DNA from: Blastomussa wellsi
Taxonomy: Eukaryota > Cnidaria > Anthozoa > Scleractinia > Plerogyridae
Direction: 5' to 3'
Length of the DNA stretch: 64,000 nucleotides
Assembly (NCBI GenBank): GCA_947652115.1
Contig: OX393570.1
Coordinates: forward strand, 6,792,710 to 6,856,709
Shown: positions 48,620 through 61,025 of the stretch, piece by piece
Position numbering within the stretch: position 1 is the stretch's first letter
Layout: each line of letters opens with the position of its first letter
The notes under the pieces: model-generated
Database searches by the model: none
What the model saw: only the letters and a program-made list of their open reading frames with translations
What the model was told of the DNA's origin: nothing
Made by a program: the position numbers and the translations under genes

Positions 48620-48914
48620 CTGTATAAACAGTAATTAAAAATTTTGTTATTTTGAATTGATAATCGTTTACTCTCAAACCTCTGGTGGTTCCTCACTACC
48701 CAGTCGTATATTTATTTGATTAGTAAAGCTGAATACTGTCAACCATACAAGTTGGCAACAGTCCATGTGCTCGGAAATTTTATCATGTAATGAGCCATTT
48801 TCAATAAACAAATAAACAAAACAAATACATACCGCAAAAAAGGCAATAAAAAATATGATAAATAAAGAAGAAATGATCAGTAATGGCACGAGCGTGGGGC
48901 AAAGACAAATTCTG

Positions 48915-48995
48915 AGTCCCCGACAGGATTCGAACCCATGACCTCCCAGATTACTGTTCGGGTGCTCTAGCCAATTGCAACTGAGTTACGAGAAC
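48915..48995 (-). mobile_element. tRNA-derived SINE-like element, unit 1
   Basis: On the minus strand a tRNA-like fold: GTTCTCG pairs with CGGGGAC, D-arm/A-box TAACTCAGTTGCAATTGG, and B-box GGGTTCGAATCC. The anticodon loop lacks the invariant U33 and the stem has mismatches, so it is more likely a SINE head than a working tRNA. A SINE-like tail follows to about 48840. Duplicated at 55733. Confidence 0.55.
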
Positions 48996-49241
48996 TCTCA
49001 GCAATGTCGAAGTAACATGTGTGTGATAAATATGATGGATGGTATCATATTTATCACAAAAGTGTGAATGTCGTAAAAGGCCCATAACGGTTGATGCCAA
49101 CAAGTAAAAATTACTAGTACGTTTTCTCTAACCTAATTTTATAAGGCTTGGCATCATTGCACACTACTTTGTGTCGATTTTACATGACCTTAAATTAAGG
49201 GAATTTAGATTATTGTTTTGTTACAAGCTGGCAACACTTAC

Positions 49242-49357
49242 TTGGATTCCGAACTATCGAATTCCACATGTTGATCACCATTCGCCATCCTCAATAATAA
49301 CAAGATTATCCAGACATTCATCTTGAAGATCTTGGGCAGCCTTATGTATTAGTTCAC
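49242..49357 (-). other. Putative upstream exon of gene D
   Basis: TCTACAG acceptor and GTAAGT donor, counterpart of 41296-41390 beside gene C. 21 nt longer than in C, and the frame open in C contains a stop, so probably untranslated. Confidence 0.35.
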
Positions 49358-50192
49358 CTGTAGAAGAATTCCAGACATTAGATTCCAAATTAATTTTCAG
49401 AATAATAGTACAAAAAAGTCTTAATTCTGATTGCTAAAAATCACTCAAACTGTTTTAATACATTCTTCGATGCTGTCAGTTCTCAGAAATAAGCAACAGA
49501 TTGCATCCAAAGGGACTCCTTTAAAGAGGAAATCATGAAATTCGTTTTCAAGGTGAAAATGGATTCGGATTGAATTAATCTGTGAAGGGGAAACACCAAT
49601 TTTTGCCGTGTTCTGCCGGGGTACCGCGAGTGGACTAAGCTTTGTATTAATTCATCTGGTTTTCGAGAATTTTTTACTTTACGCAGTTTGAAGTTATTAG
49701 TAATTCTATAAGTTTCAATTCGTTTTAAAAATTATTTCAGGTTCGCTCGCACTTTTACTTCGTGAAAGCAAGTCTTCGCGTAATCATTTTGGCTTTGCTT
49801 TGTTATGGAAAAACGGTCTTGTTAGTTGTACAAACTTTGACAATGTGATGAAGAAATTCGTGGTCGATTACAGGACGTACCACAGCAAGCTCACGTCTAT
49901 TTGTTAAATTCGAATATAAACCAATTTAATTGTTTTTTGGAGATACGAGAAAAAAATTAGATCTTTGTTTTGTATCTGGCACAAGAGTTCTGTTACATTT
50001 ACTCACGAGCAACTTCAAGAGAGAATGCATAAGGCCATTAACAAAGCTATGGTTAACTGTTAGCAAACAAAGTCAAAAGGAAATGATATTCTACCAATTA
50101 AAAAGTGTCACGTGTATATAAATCAAATATGGCTTGGACGATCGATTCCTATCACTATACAACGATATTTCAGCATGTATTGTAAACTTACC

Positions 50193-52764
50193 AGTGTGTT
50201 TTTCTTGAGAGTTCTTTCCTTGCATGTGCCTGCTGAGAATGTGCCAACCCTACAGGGCCTAAAACGTTTTATTCACTGCCATTGCGTGCGAAGCGCTAAA
50301 ATTCTTGAATACACATGGCAACGAGATTGCTACTGAGAAAACATTTTACTTCAAGCGATGGTCTAGTAGACGTCAATGGTTCTTTGTGGGAGGCTTATGA
50401 GAGCAAAAGACAAAAACATTCTTGAATTTCGTGGCGACTGGAGTGCTGCTAAGAAAGTGTGGTTACATCCATATATACACCCTCTTTCTCTACATAGGCT
50501 TATGTGGCAGGCTCATAAATCATGATCAGTTGTCAAGCGGGCACGAGCAGAATCGATAAAAAGTTACTTTGAAGCACCAGCAAATTCTCTAGACTGTCAA
50601 CAAAAGAAATGGAGTTGAACGAGTAAGGAGAATATATATTTCGAACATTTAACTGATGGAACAATCAGTGACACGTAACAAATATTGCAGTGATATTGTT
50701 TGGATAACTTCAATTTCGATCGCTCTGAATAAGGATTTTGCTAATGCAAACAAATAAATCAGATATGGTAGTTTAAGAAAGTTTCAAAACCTAACAACAG
50801 TTAAAGGGGAACTTCAAAAAATCATTATTTCTGAAACACATTCTTTAGAAAGCCTAACATAGGTAAAGTTTAGTTTGGGTATAGTAATTTATTCCCGTTT
50901 CTTCATTTTGGCGAGCAAATTAGGTTTGAAGATGAGGTTTTCCCGCTTTTTGGGCCTTTGCATTGCGGGCTCAAAATGTGTGTGAGTGGCATGCTGTCAC
51001 GCATGATATGGGGAACACTGAGAATTATTCGAGCATCCAGCAGCACAACAGTACACCATGGTAGAGCCAAAGGAAAAGATCGATAAGGACATCATGTGTG
51101 CTGTAAGCAGGATTGATTAGTTTTATTTATTTGGCGCGATTCAAATATCTTCCCCATATCATACGTCATAAAAGACCAATGGCGTAAAACACGCTAAAAA
51201 CGGGTCTTTTGAGGTCGAAAAAAGACAGAAATACCGAAAAAACTTTAAAATATTATTGTACATGTTCAGAACTATAAGAAAAAAAAAGTCAATTTTTGCC
51301 TTCAGTTACAGAATCTAGCAATCGTTAAGTTTCCATAATCAAGTATGCTGTTTTTGTCGTGTACGTGTATTCAACATACGTTTCGTGTCAAGAGCCTTCT
51401 TTGTACGTGATATGAAACATAAACTGAAACTCAACGTGATAAAAAAAACATTTTCGCAATTGAGCCCACTCATCACGAACAAGGTTGCCATAACAGCGCC
51501 GTTTCTCCCAGTTTCGTTACCATGCGCGAGTAATGACGTTAATCGCACCATCGCACGCACAAAAAGAGCCCCTTTTACCTTGTAGTGTGAAAAACAACAA
51601 CCTCCTTATTTTGGGTTCAGAAGCTTATACAAATCGTTACTTTTGTGGATGGAGACAAAGGCACCTAACGGCAATTTCCAAGCAATGCAACGCGCGTCCC
51701 TAATTTGCATAATTGTTCACGTTAAATCAGCAAGTCCAAACACGGGTGGCTTTTCTCTCCGGCTAAGCTCGCCTAAGACCGAAATGACCATTTTTTGTAA
51801 AAAAAAACTGGATAGCCAATCTCTTTCCCGGTATATAAAATTGTGCCCTAGAGAAGTAGTAACTTGGTGTAAATTCGAGAAGTGTAACTTATCGTAAATG
51901 TGCATTTAGCTGTTCCCTGAATTATATAAATAGATTACACTTTATTCAGTTTTGATTCTTTTCTCTTCTGCTCAGAAGACGACCAGTGAAATTTTCAAAT
52001 GATTACTACTCTTGTAGCTGATATTTAAATGCAATAATAGATCCTACTTTATTCACGAGCATTGTAGTACGCTACTGTTATTTTATATTCTGAAACATTG
52101 GTCGTGCCCCTAGTATTCTAGGACGTCTAAGATGAAATTCATCAATATAAATTGAAGAGGCATAAAATTTCTACAAGCCATTCAAAATTATTGAGACAAG
52201 TCCTTTTCATTTCTTTAATGGTGTCCTACACTAAAAATAGGGACTTTACAAAACCACGACGGCGACGCCAACGGCGACGTCCACAGAAAAATGCATTTAA
52301 ATTTTGCGTAAAAATCTCGCGCCTATCAGAATTTCTTTAGTGTGATTATCAGTATCAGCGCTAATTTGTACTTGGATTTTTCAGCGCTTATTTAATTCAA
52401 ACGAGAAACATGAAAAACTCGGCGTTGCGGTTCACGTTCTCCACACCACGCAGAATTTATTCATTCCACGTCGTTGGTTTGCAGAGGACGACTAACAAAT
52501 GAGCAAAGATGGACAACGCACGTGCAGGACTATTGGTCTGCTCATTAAATCTTTTGTTTGGCGACGTCCTCGTTGACGTCGTCGTCATGGTTTCGTAAAG
52601 TCCCTAATATGTCCGCAAGGCGTACTTGTGTCGGCTTATACATAGAGGATTCAATAGTAAGCAATAAGCAGTGAATGAAAATGAAAGTGCAACTGGGATG
52701 AAAACATGTTGTTCTTGTTCTCTTTCGATTCCGATTTTATGTTTGGAAAGAAAGCACCATGCCA
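50193..52764. other. Duplicated intergenic DNA upstream of gene D
   Basis: No supported gene. The segment recurs in unit 2. Open frames of up to 84 codons without motifs; an A+T-rich stretch with TATATAAATAG near 51933. Confidence 0.45.
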
Positions 52765-53006
52765 ATTATTGCGCCTCAATTTTCAAAATAAGTCCGCTTT
52801 TTGAACGGCGAAAGTTTAAATTGTCCGCATTACCAGAGTCGGCTTCAGTCATGTTGCATTGACTGCAGAGCTGGATCGAGAGAGAAAATGACTCACGAGT
52901 TTCATTTTTTACTGTGTGAACCAGCATATTTGGTATGCAAAACAGCAACTTGCTTCTAAAAGCTCGTGCTACATACTAATCAGCTGGGTTCACACATTGC
53001 AAAAAT
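52765..53006 (+). mobile_element. MITE-like foldback element, copy 2 of 3
   Basis: Same family as 13850-14160, opposite orientation. One arm is shortened; the inner hairpin (GTGAACC... and CAGCTGGGTTCACACA) remains. Confidence 0.65.
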
Positions 53007-53104
53007 GATTGCAAAGTCTGATTTCTGGTGTTAATAATGAAGAATAATATAAGATTTTCTCGTGGTTTTCATTTTAGATTGGTTACATTTGAATCTTCAA
53101 ACAA

Positions 53105-53525
53105 CAGTGATATGTCCTCTCCTCTCCTTCCCTCCTTGTTTTGATTTTTCTGAAATATTTTGAATTCCCTCTTGTTTCAACTTTTCTGACCCATTTTGAG
53201 TTCCATCTTGTTTGGGCTTTTCTGACCCATTCAGTTTGAGCTCCTTCTTGTTTTGACTTTTCTGGCCCATTTTGAGTTGCCACTTTTCACCGTGAGTTTT
53301 CTAACCCATTTTAGTCTCTTTTGTTTTGACTTTTCTGAAATATTATGAGTTTCCTCTGACCCATTTTGAGTTCCCTCATGTTTGACGTTTTTAACCCATT
53401 TTGAGTTCCCTCTTGTTTGGCCTTTGTAAACAATTTTGAGTTCTCGTTTGCTTTGACTTTTCTGGCCCATTTTAAGTTCCGTCTTGTTTTGAATTTTCTT
53501 ACCCATTTTGAGTTCCCCCGTTTCG
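53105..53525 (-). repeat. 36-bp minisatellite, unit 1
   Basis: About ten units of the form TTTTGACTTTTCTGACCCAT + TTTGAGTTCCCTCTTG. Because 36 is divisible by 3 the minus strand stays open over long parts and reads as a KSQNKRELKMGQ-like 12-residue repeat, broken by indels. Confidence 0.8.
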
Positions 53526-54778
53526 ACTTTTCCGAACCTGTTAATCCCGTCGGCTTCGCAGATTAAATTAGTTGATGAGCTTCACATCGGTAACAGAGCA
53601 ATGAATTCTTTAAGTGCGCCATTACGGATTGTTCGTTTAGTCAATTTAGGAGTGCCTGGAGTACTGAAGTCTCTGTTTGGAATAGCAGCGAGGTTCGTCT
53701 ACTCTTCAGTTACTGTTTTGAAAGGATGCCTGGTGTTACAAATAAAGAAAAGGCAAATTTTTCCCGTTATTTTCGGTTTGGCTAGTGGACATTTCTTCGT
53801 GGGAGACTAACATGAGCATGGAGATTGCTTAGTACGAACTGGAAATCAACTTTGAGATATCGTCGCGTATTAGATATCAGTTTAAGTAAGTGATAAGTAG
53901 TGACAGATTTGATTCAGTCTGTTATTTAAACTCTTGAGAGATTTATACAAAGTCTCGCTTGTCTAATTGTTTATTTTATAAATAGAACAATTTATTTATT
54001 ATTTATAAAGAAGAAGATTCCGTAAACAGCAGGGACATTCTACATCATCCTCGGAGACCCAGGGGCAGTCAGTTGGGGCGAAAAAAAAATGACGATAAAG
54101 AAGCACAGAACGGCGCATGATTTTGCATTAGAAACGTAGGGAAAGATAATTATTAAAGAATACAAATCCCAGTCAGTCCAGAGTGCAAAGAAACTCGAGA
54201 GGCAAGCTGGAACTATCGTATGCTACAATGTTTGATAAAACTGAAAATAACACACTTTTCGCTAATTTCTTGACTTGCATGGGAGTAAGAATACATTTTA
54301 CCCTCCTCCCCCTGCTCAATGTTGATTCATGGGGATTGCATTTTACCCGGCTTTGTTTTCACAACGCAACAACTTGACAACATTGACAGGGGAAGTGGGC
54401 TTTTGTACCCTAAATTAGTTGTATCACAACAGTTCTGTCCAAGATTATTGCCTGGAGACCTCTATCGGTGGTCTTACGAAGTCTGCCAAATAAAAATTTC
54501 AAACATATTGCTTGCCAATCGGGCAATGAAATGGATCAAAGTCCGTGACCCCGACAGGAAAAGCCACTAGCCCTGTGCTATAACGGATAGGAATTACGGT
54601 GTCTTATTTTATCCATACTACAGTACATAACCAAGTTATTTCGATAGAAGATTTTCGCTAATAGGGAAACAGTGCTACGGCCAGGTCACATCTAACAAAT
54701 AGCTCAACTACAGTAGAGAAAATTATAAGTTTAGGAGGCTTGTCGATCGTTCATGTAGCAATGACGGATGTAGCAATG
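53526..54778. other. End of duplication unit 1, no supported gene
   Basis: A 100-codon plus-strand frame (53508-53810) without recognised motifs; it is shortened by a one-base difference in unit 2, so coding is doubtful. Confidence 0.45.
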
Positions 54779-55433
54779 GCGGATGCTATATAGTGATATG
54801 AAGCGCGATGGACTTCTTTTGTCAATGCCTTCTCGGCTGCACTCCCCTGAACAACAGGATCTGGAGGAACGTTAGAAGTTTGGCGTTTTATGAAATTCCC
54901 GAAAGTAGATTCCGCTTATTTTCCCTTTCGAGAGAGCGAGCCCTTTTACTCCGGGTCCCTTTACCGGGCTTCCTTCCTACAACTTCGAAACGAGCGGCGG
55001 GGGAAGATATGCGACTTATGTAGGATATGCGATATGCGAAGATATGCGACTTACAGGGATGGGCACTTCCATACCCTCAACACTACCTACTGCATATTCT
55101 AAATAGGTGTCCACTGCTACACTATATTTTCCCCTCTTGGACATATCATATCCTTCGGAAACATCAAGGGTCGATGAGACAGTTTGTCCAGCCTTTACAA
55201 GAACGAACTGATCAGGTCCTGGTTCTGTTCCGCGGTTGATGTAAATGCCATCGTATGGTATTTCCTTTCTTCCACGAGTAACATCTAAGCAATTGGAGGT
55301 CATTCCATCCAATGGTGTACGCCATTTAAGCACAGAATAGTCTTGATGATCGTTGTTCTTTAAGTGAAACTTGCACTCAATTTCGTCTGTGGCTTTGTAC
55401 TTTGGTAAACACTCCATGGACGCAGAGAAAATC
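54779..55433 (-). pseudogene. Gene D': truncated duplicate of gene D
   Basis: It keeps the acceptor and the N-terminal domain of D (identical over most residues to VEGMEVPIPV), then has a small in-place duplication of GATATGCGA units near 55009-55045 that ends the frame, a further frameshift near 54895, and stops at the duplication border before the zinc site. No peptidase or hemopexin part can be made. Confidence 0.85.
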
Positions 55434-55732
55434 CTGTATAAACAGTAATTAAAAATTTTGTTATTTTGAATTGATAATCGTTTACTCTCAAACCTCTGGT
55501 GGTTCCTCACTACCCAGTCGTATATTTATTTGATTAGTATAGCTGAATACTGTCAACCATACAAGTTGGCAACAGTCCATGTGCTCGGAAATTTTATCAT
55601 GTAATGAGCCATTTTCAATAAACAAATAAACAAAACAAATACATACCGCAAAAAAGGCAATAAAAAATATGATAAATAAAGAAGAAATGATCAGTAATGG
55701 CACGAGCGTGGGGCAAAGACAAATTCTGAGTC

Positions 55733-55814
55733 CCCGACAGGATTCGAACCCAAGACCTCCAAGATTACTGTTGCGGGTGCTCTAGCCAATTGCAACTGAG
55801 TTACGAGAACTCTC
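55733..55814 (-). mobile_element. tRNA-derived SINE-like element, unit 2
   Basis: Duplicate of 48915-48995 with a few changes, including an extra base in the anticodon region. A minus-strand frame through it reads the VLGSNPVGDSEF-type peptide often seen when SINEs are translated. Confidence 0.55.
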
Positions 55815-57655
55815 AGCAATGTTGAAGTAACATGTGTGTGATAAATATGATGGATGGTATCACATTTATCACAAAAGTGTGAATGTCGTAAAAGGCCCAT
55901 AACGGTTGATGCCAACGAGTAAAAATTACTAGTATGTTTTCTCTAACCTAATTTTATAAGGCTTGGCACACTACTTTGTGTCGATTTTACATGACCTTAA
56001 ATTAAGGGAATTTTGATTATTGTTTTGTTACAAGCTGGCAACACTTACTTGGATTCCGAACTATCGAATTCCACATGTTGATCACCATTCGCCATCCTCA
56101 ATAATAACAAGATTATCCAGACATTCATCTTGAAGATCTTGGGCAGCCTTGTGTATTAGTTCACCTGTAGAAGAAAAAAATGAACAATTCCACACATTAG
56201 ATTCCAAATTGATTTTCATAATAATAGTACAAAAATGTCTTAATTCTGATTGCAAAAAATCGCTCAAACTGTTTTAATGCATTCTTCGATGCTGTCAGTT
56301 CTCAGAAATAAGCAACAGATTGCATCCAAAGGGACTCCTTTAAAGAGGAAATCATGAAATTCGTTTTCAAGGTGAAAATGGATTCGGATTGAATTAATCT
56401 GTGAAGGGGAGACACCAATTTTTGCCGTGTTCTGCCGGGGTACCGCGAGTGGACTAAGCTTTGTATTAATTCATCTGGTTTTCGAGAATTTTTTACTTTA
56501 CGCAGTTTGAAGTTATTAGTAATTCTATAAGTTTCAATTCGTTTTAAAAATTATTTCAGGTTCGCTCGCACTTTTACTTCGTAAAAGCAAGTCTTCGCGT
56601 TATCATTTTGGCTTTGTTTTGTTGTGGTAAAACGGCCTTGTTAGTTGTACAAACTTTGACAATGTGATGAAGAAATTCGTGGTTGATTACAGGACGTACC
56701 ACAGCAAGCTCACGTCTATTTGTTAAATTCGAATATAAACCAATTTAATTGTTTTTTGGAGATACGAGAAAAAAATTAGATCTTTGTTTTGTATCTGGCT
56801 CAAGAGTTCTGTTACATTTACTCACGAGCAACTTCAAGAGAGAATGCATAAGGCCATTAACAAAGCTATGGTTAACTGTTAGCAAACAAAGTCAAAAGGA
56901 AATGATATTCTACCAAATAAAAAGTGTCACGTGTATATAAATCAAATATGGCTTGGACGATCGATCCCTATCACTATACAACGATATTTCAGCATGTATT
57001 GTAAACTTACCAGTGTGTTTTTCTTGAGAGTTCTTTCCTTGCATGTGCCTGCTGAGAATGTGCCAACCCTACAGGGCCTAAAACGTTTTATTCACTGCCA
57101 TTGCGTGCGAAGCGCTAAAATTCTTGAATACACATGGCAACGAGATTGCTACTGAGAAAACATTTTACTTCAAGCGATGGTCTAGTAGACGTCAATGGTT
57201 CTTTGTGGGAGGCTTATGAGAGCAAAAGACAAAAACATTCTTGAATTTCGTGGCGACTGGAGTGCTGCTAATAAGAAAGTGTGGTTACATCCATACATAC
57301 ACCCTCTTTCTCTACATAGGCTTATGTGGCAGGCTCATAAATCATGATCAGTTGTCAAGCGGGCACGAGCAGAATCGTTACTTTGAAGCACCAGCAAATT
57401 CTCTAGACTATCAACAAAAGAAATGGAGTTGAACGAGTAAGGAGAATATATATTTCGAACTTTTAACTGATGGAACAATCAGTGACACGTAACAAATATT
57501 GCAGTGATATTGTTTGGATAACTTCAATTTCGATCGCTCTGAATAAGGATTTTGCTAATGCAAACAAATAAATCAGATATGGTAGTTTAAGAAAGTTTCA
57601 AAACCTAACAACAGTTAAAGGGGAACTTCAAAAAATCATTATTTCTGATACACAT

Positions 57656-58432
57656 TACTCTAGGGATTAAAATTTGTCAACACGCCTTTTTTCTAATGCG
57701 ACCCCTTATTTGTGGTTTTTCGAAAATTTCAAAATAGGAAAAAAACATCAAAGACGCCGGTGTGCTTGGGTGGGGCTGACCGATTTTTCCAAATTTCGGA
57801 AAAACAAAGGAGCCCGCCGTCAAAGCTGTCAACGGTTGTCAATATCGACTCTCGATAGAGACGGCGAGGTCACGAAACGCAAAAGAGCGCGGGAAATTTC
57901 CTCATTCATTTCGTATACTGTATCGAAGGTAGCTCTATTCATTCTAAGCTGCTGCCGGAAAAAGGTCTCGGGGATAGCGCGATCGTTGTAGTGTATCTCA
58001 AACCACGATCCATTCACACGTGGAAGTCTCCATGCATATGGCGCTCGTCGTAGTCGTCGCCGTTGACGATTTTGTTCACGCAAGAGAGCAGCGGCAAGTA
58101 AAAGTCTGTTTTGCTCGTTTAACCATCTTTCGGTCATTAAAATAAACCCAAACAACTGAGTTCGCTGACGCTGAATAGCAAGTAACAACAACAATACAGT
58201 CGTAATACAAATTGCCCCGTTCGGCCGCATGACAAGTTTCGTGACTGAAGTCAATTTTTGCCGCTAAAATTTCCTCTGCGTGATTGACGTTTTTATTTTA
58301 CCAAAACTGAAATGCGACCGTAAATTTTATTTGTCAATTTCACTTCTGGTCTTGCAATTTGATTTTCCAAACGTTTTGAAACCAGTCAATTTTAAAATTG
58401 GTCTGTAATGCGACCCGGGCCTTTAATATAGT
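57656..58432. mobile_element. Harbinger-like insertion specific to unit 2
   Basis: Present in unit 2 and absent from unit 1 (site near 50835). ATGCGACC-containing sequences lie near both ends (57700 and 58405), but clean terminal repeats and a target duplication were not resolved. Confidence 0.55.
57829..58254 (-). pseudogene. PIF/Harbinger transposase N-terminal fragment
   Basis: 141 residues with an Arg-rich stretch (RRRLRRAPYAWRLPRV) and WFEIHYNDRAIPETFFRQQL, then RMNRATFDTVYEMNEEISRA, the region before the DDE domain of HARBI1-like transposases. The catalytic domain is missing, so it is a dead fragment. Confidence 0.6.
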
Positions 58433-60284
58433 TAAAGTTTAGTTTGGGTATAGTAATTTATTCCCGTTTCTTCATTTTGGCGAGCAAATTAGGTTTGAAG
58501 ATGAGGTTTTCCAGCTTTTTTGGGGCCTTTGCATTGCGGGCTCAAAATGTGTGTGAGTGGCATGCTGTCACGCATGATATGGGGAACACTGAGAATTATT
58601 CGAGCATCCAGCAGCACAAGAGTACACCATGGTAGAGCCAAAGGAAAAGATCGATAAGGACATCATGTGTGCTGTAAGCAGGATTGATTAGTTTTATTTA
58701 TTTGGCGCGATTCAAATATCTTCCCCATATCATACGTCATAAAAGACCAATGGCGTAAAACACGCTAAAAACGGGTCTTTTGGGGTCGAAAAAAGACAGA
58801 AATGCCGAAAAAACTTTAAAATATTATTGTACATGTTCAGAACTATAAGAAAAAAAATAGTCAATTTTTGCCTTCAGTTACAGAATCTAGCAATCGTTAA
58901 GTTTCCATAAATCAAGTATGCTGTTTTGTCGTGTACGTGTATTCAACATACGTTTCGTGTCAAGAGCCTTCTTTGTACGTGATATGAAACATAAACTGAA
59001 ACTCAACGTGATAAAAAAATATTTTCGCAATTGAGCCCACTCATCACGAACAAGGTTGCCATTATAGCGCCGTTTCTCCCAGTTTCGTTACCATGCGCGA
59101 GTAATGACGTCAATCGCACGATCGCACGCACAGCCCCTTTTACCTTGTAGTGTGAAAAACAACAACCTCCTTATTTTGGGTTCAGAAGCTTATACAAATC
59201 TTTACTTTTGTGGATGGAGACAAAGGCACCTAACGGCAATTTCCAAGCAATGCAACGCGCGTCCCTAATTTGCATAATTGTTCACGTTAAATCAGCAAGT
59301 CCAAACACGGGTGGCTTTTCTCTCCGGCTAAGCTCGCCTAAGACCGAAATGACCATTTTTTAATTTTGTAAACAAACTGGATAGCCAATCTCTTTCCCGG
59401 TATATAAAATTGTGCCCTAGAGAAGTAGTAACTTGGTGTAAATTCGAGAAGTGTACCTTATCGTAAATGTGCATTTAGCTGTTCCCTGAATTATATAAAT
59501 AGATTACACTTTATTAAGTTTTGATTCTTTTCTCTTCTGCTCAGAAGACGACCAGTGAAATTTTCAAATGATTACTACTCTTGTAGCTGATATTTAAATG
59601 CAATAATAGATCCTACTTTATTCACGAGCATTGTAGTATGCTACTGTTATTTTATATTCTGAAACATTGGTCGTGCCCCTCGTATTCTAGGACGTCTAAG
59701 ATGAAATTCATCAATATAAATTGAAGAGGCATAAAATTTCTGGTGTCCTACACTAAAAATAGGTACTTTATAAAACCACGACGGCGACGCCAACGGCGAC
59801 GTCCACAGAAAAATGCATTTAAACTTTGCGTAAGAATCTCGCGCCTATCAGAATTTGTTTAGTGTGATTATCAGTATCAGCGCTAATTTCTACTTGGATT
59901 TTTCAGCGCTTATTTAATTCAAACGAGAAACATGAAAAACTCGGCGTTGCGGTTCACGTTCTCCACACCACGCATAATTTATTCATTCCACGTCGTTGTT
60001 CTGCAGAGGACGACTAACAAATGAACAAAGATGGACAACGCACGTGCAGGACTATTGGTCTGCTCATTAAATCTTTTGTTTGGCGACGTCCTCGTTGACG
60101 TCGTCGTCATGGTTTCGTAAAGTCCCTAATATGTCCGCAAGGCGTACTTGTGTCGGCTTATATATAGAGGATTCAATAGTAAGCAATAAGCAGTGAATGA
60201 AAATTAAAGTGCAACTGGGATGAAAACATGTTGTTCTTGTTCTCTTTCGATTCCGATTGTATGTTTGGAAAGAAAGCACCATGC
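58433..60284. other. Unit 2 intergenic DNA, no supported gene
   Basis: Copy of 50850-52764 with small indels. Confidence 0.45.
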
Positions 60285-60524
60285 CAATTATTGCGCCTCA
60301 ATTTTCAAAATAAGTCCGTTTTTTGAACGGCGAAAGTTTAAACTGTCCGCATTACCAGAGTCGGCTTCAGTCATGTTGCATTGACTGCAGAGCTGGATCG
60401 AGAGAGAAAATGACGTCATCGACTCACGAGTTTAATTTTTTACTGTGTGAACCAGCATGTCTGGTACTTGCTTCTAAAAGCTCGTGCTTCATACTAATCA
60501 GCTTGGTTCACACATTGCAAAAAT
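60285..60524 (+). mobile_element. MITE-like foldback element, copy 3 of 3
   Basis: Duplicate of 52765-53006. It retains the GACGTCAT that unit 1 has lost but lacks 13-14 bases of the inner hairpin, so the two duplicates have decayed differently. Confidence 0.65.
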
Positions 60525-60622
60525 GATTGCAAAGTCTGATTTCTGGTGTTAATAATGAAGAATAATGTAAGATTTTCTCGTGGTTTTCATTTTAGATTGG
60601 TTACATTTGAATCTTCAAACAA

Positions 60623-61025
60623 CAGTGATATGTCCTCTCCTCTCCTTCCCTCCTTGTTTTGATTTTTCTGAAATATTTTGAATTCCCTCTTGTTTCAACT
60701 TTTCTGACCCATTTTGAGTTCCATCTTGTTTGGGCTTTTCTGACCCATTCAGTTTGAGCTCCTTCTTGTTTTGACTTTTCTGGCCCATTTTGAGTTGCCA
60801 CTTTTCACCCTGAGTTTCTAACCCATTTTAGTCTCTTTTGTTTTGACTTTTCTGAAATATTATGAGTTCCCTCTGACCCATTTTGAGTTCCCTCATGTTT
60901 GACGTTTTTAACCAATTTTGAGTTCCCCTTGTTTGGCCTTTGTAAATAATTTTGAGTTCTCGTTTGCTTTGACTTTTCTGGCCCATTTTAAGTTCCGTCT
61001 TGTTTTGAATTTTCTTACCCGTTTC
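60623..61025 (-). repeat. 36-bp minisatellite, unit 2
   Basis: Counterpart of 53105-53525, shorter by about half a unit with several one-base differences. Confidence 0.8.

Larger units (their letters stand above)
47994..54778. repeat. Tandem duplication, unit 1
   Basis: The whole interval is repeated at 54779-62278 (offset 6,786 to 6,819, then ~7,518 after an insertion), almost base for base. The junction at 54778/54779 falls at GCAATGGCGGATGC, joining the far flank to the middle of the peptidase coding region. Confidence 0.85.

Noticed and set aside
48674..48889. Hydrophobic minus-strand frame (LLIISSLFIIFFIAFFA) as the signal-peptide exon of gene D
   Set aside because: It starts at GTG, not ATG, lies in the tail of the SINE-like element, and its donor phase does not fit the next exon.
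48915..48995. Functional tRNA gene (threonine-like anticodon AGT)
   Set aside because: Position 33 is C instead of the invariant U, the stems contain mismatches, and a SINE-like tail follows.
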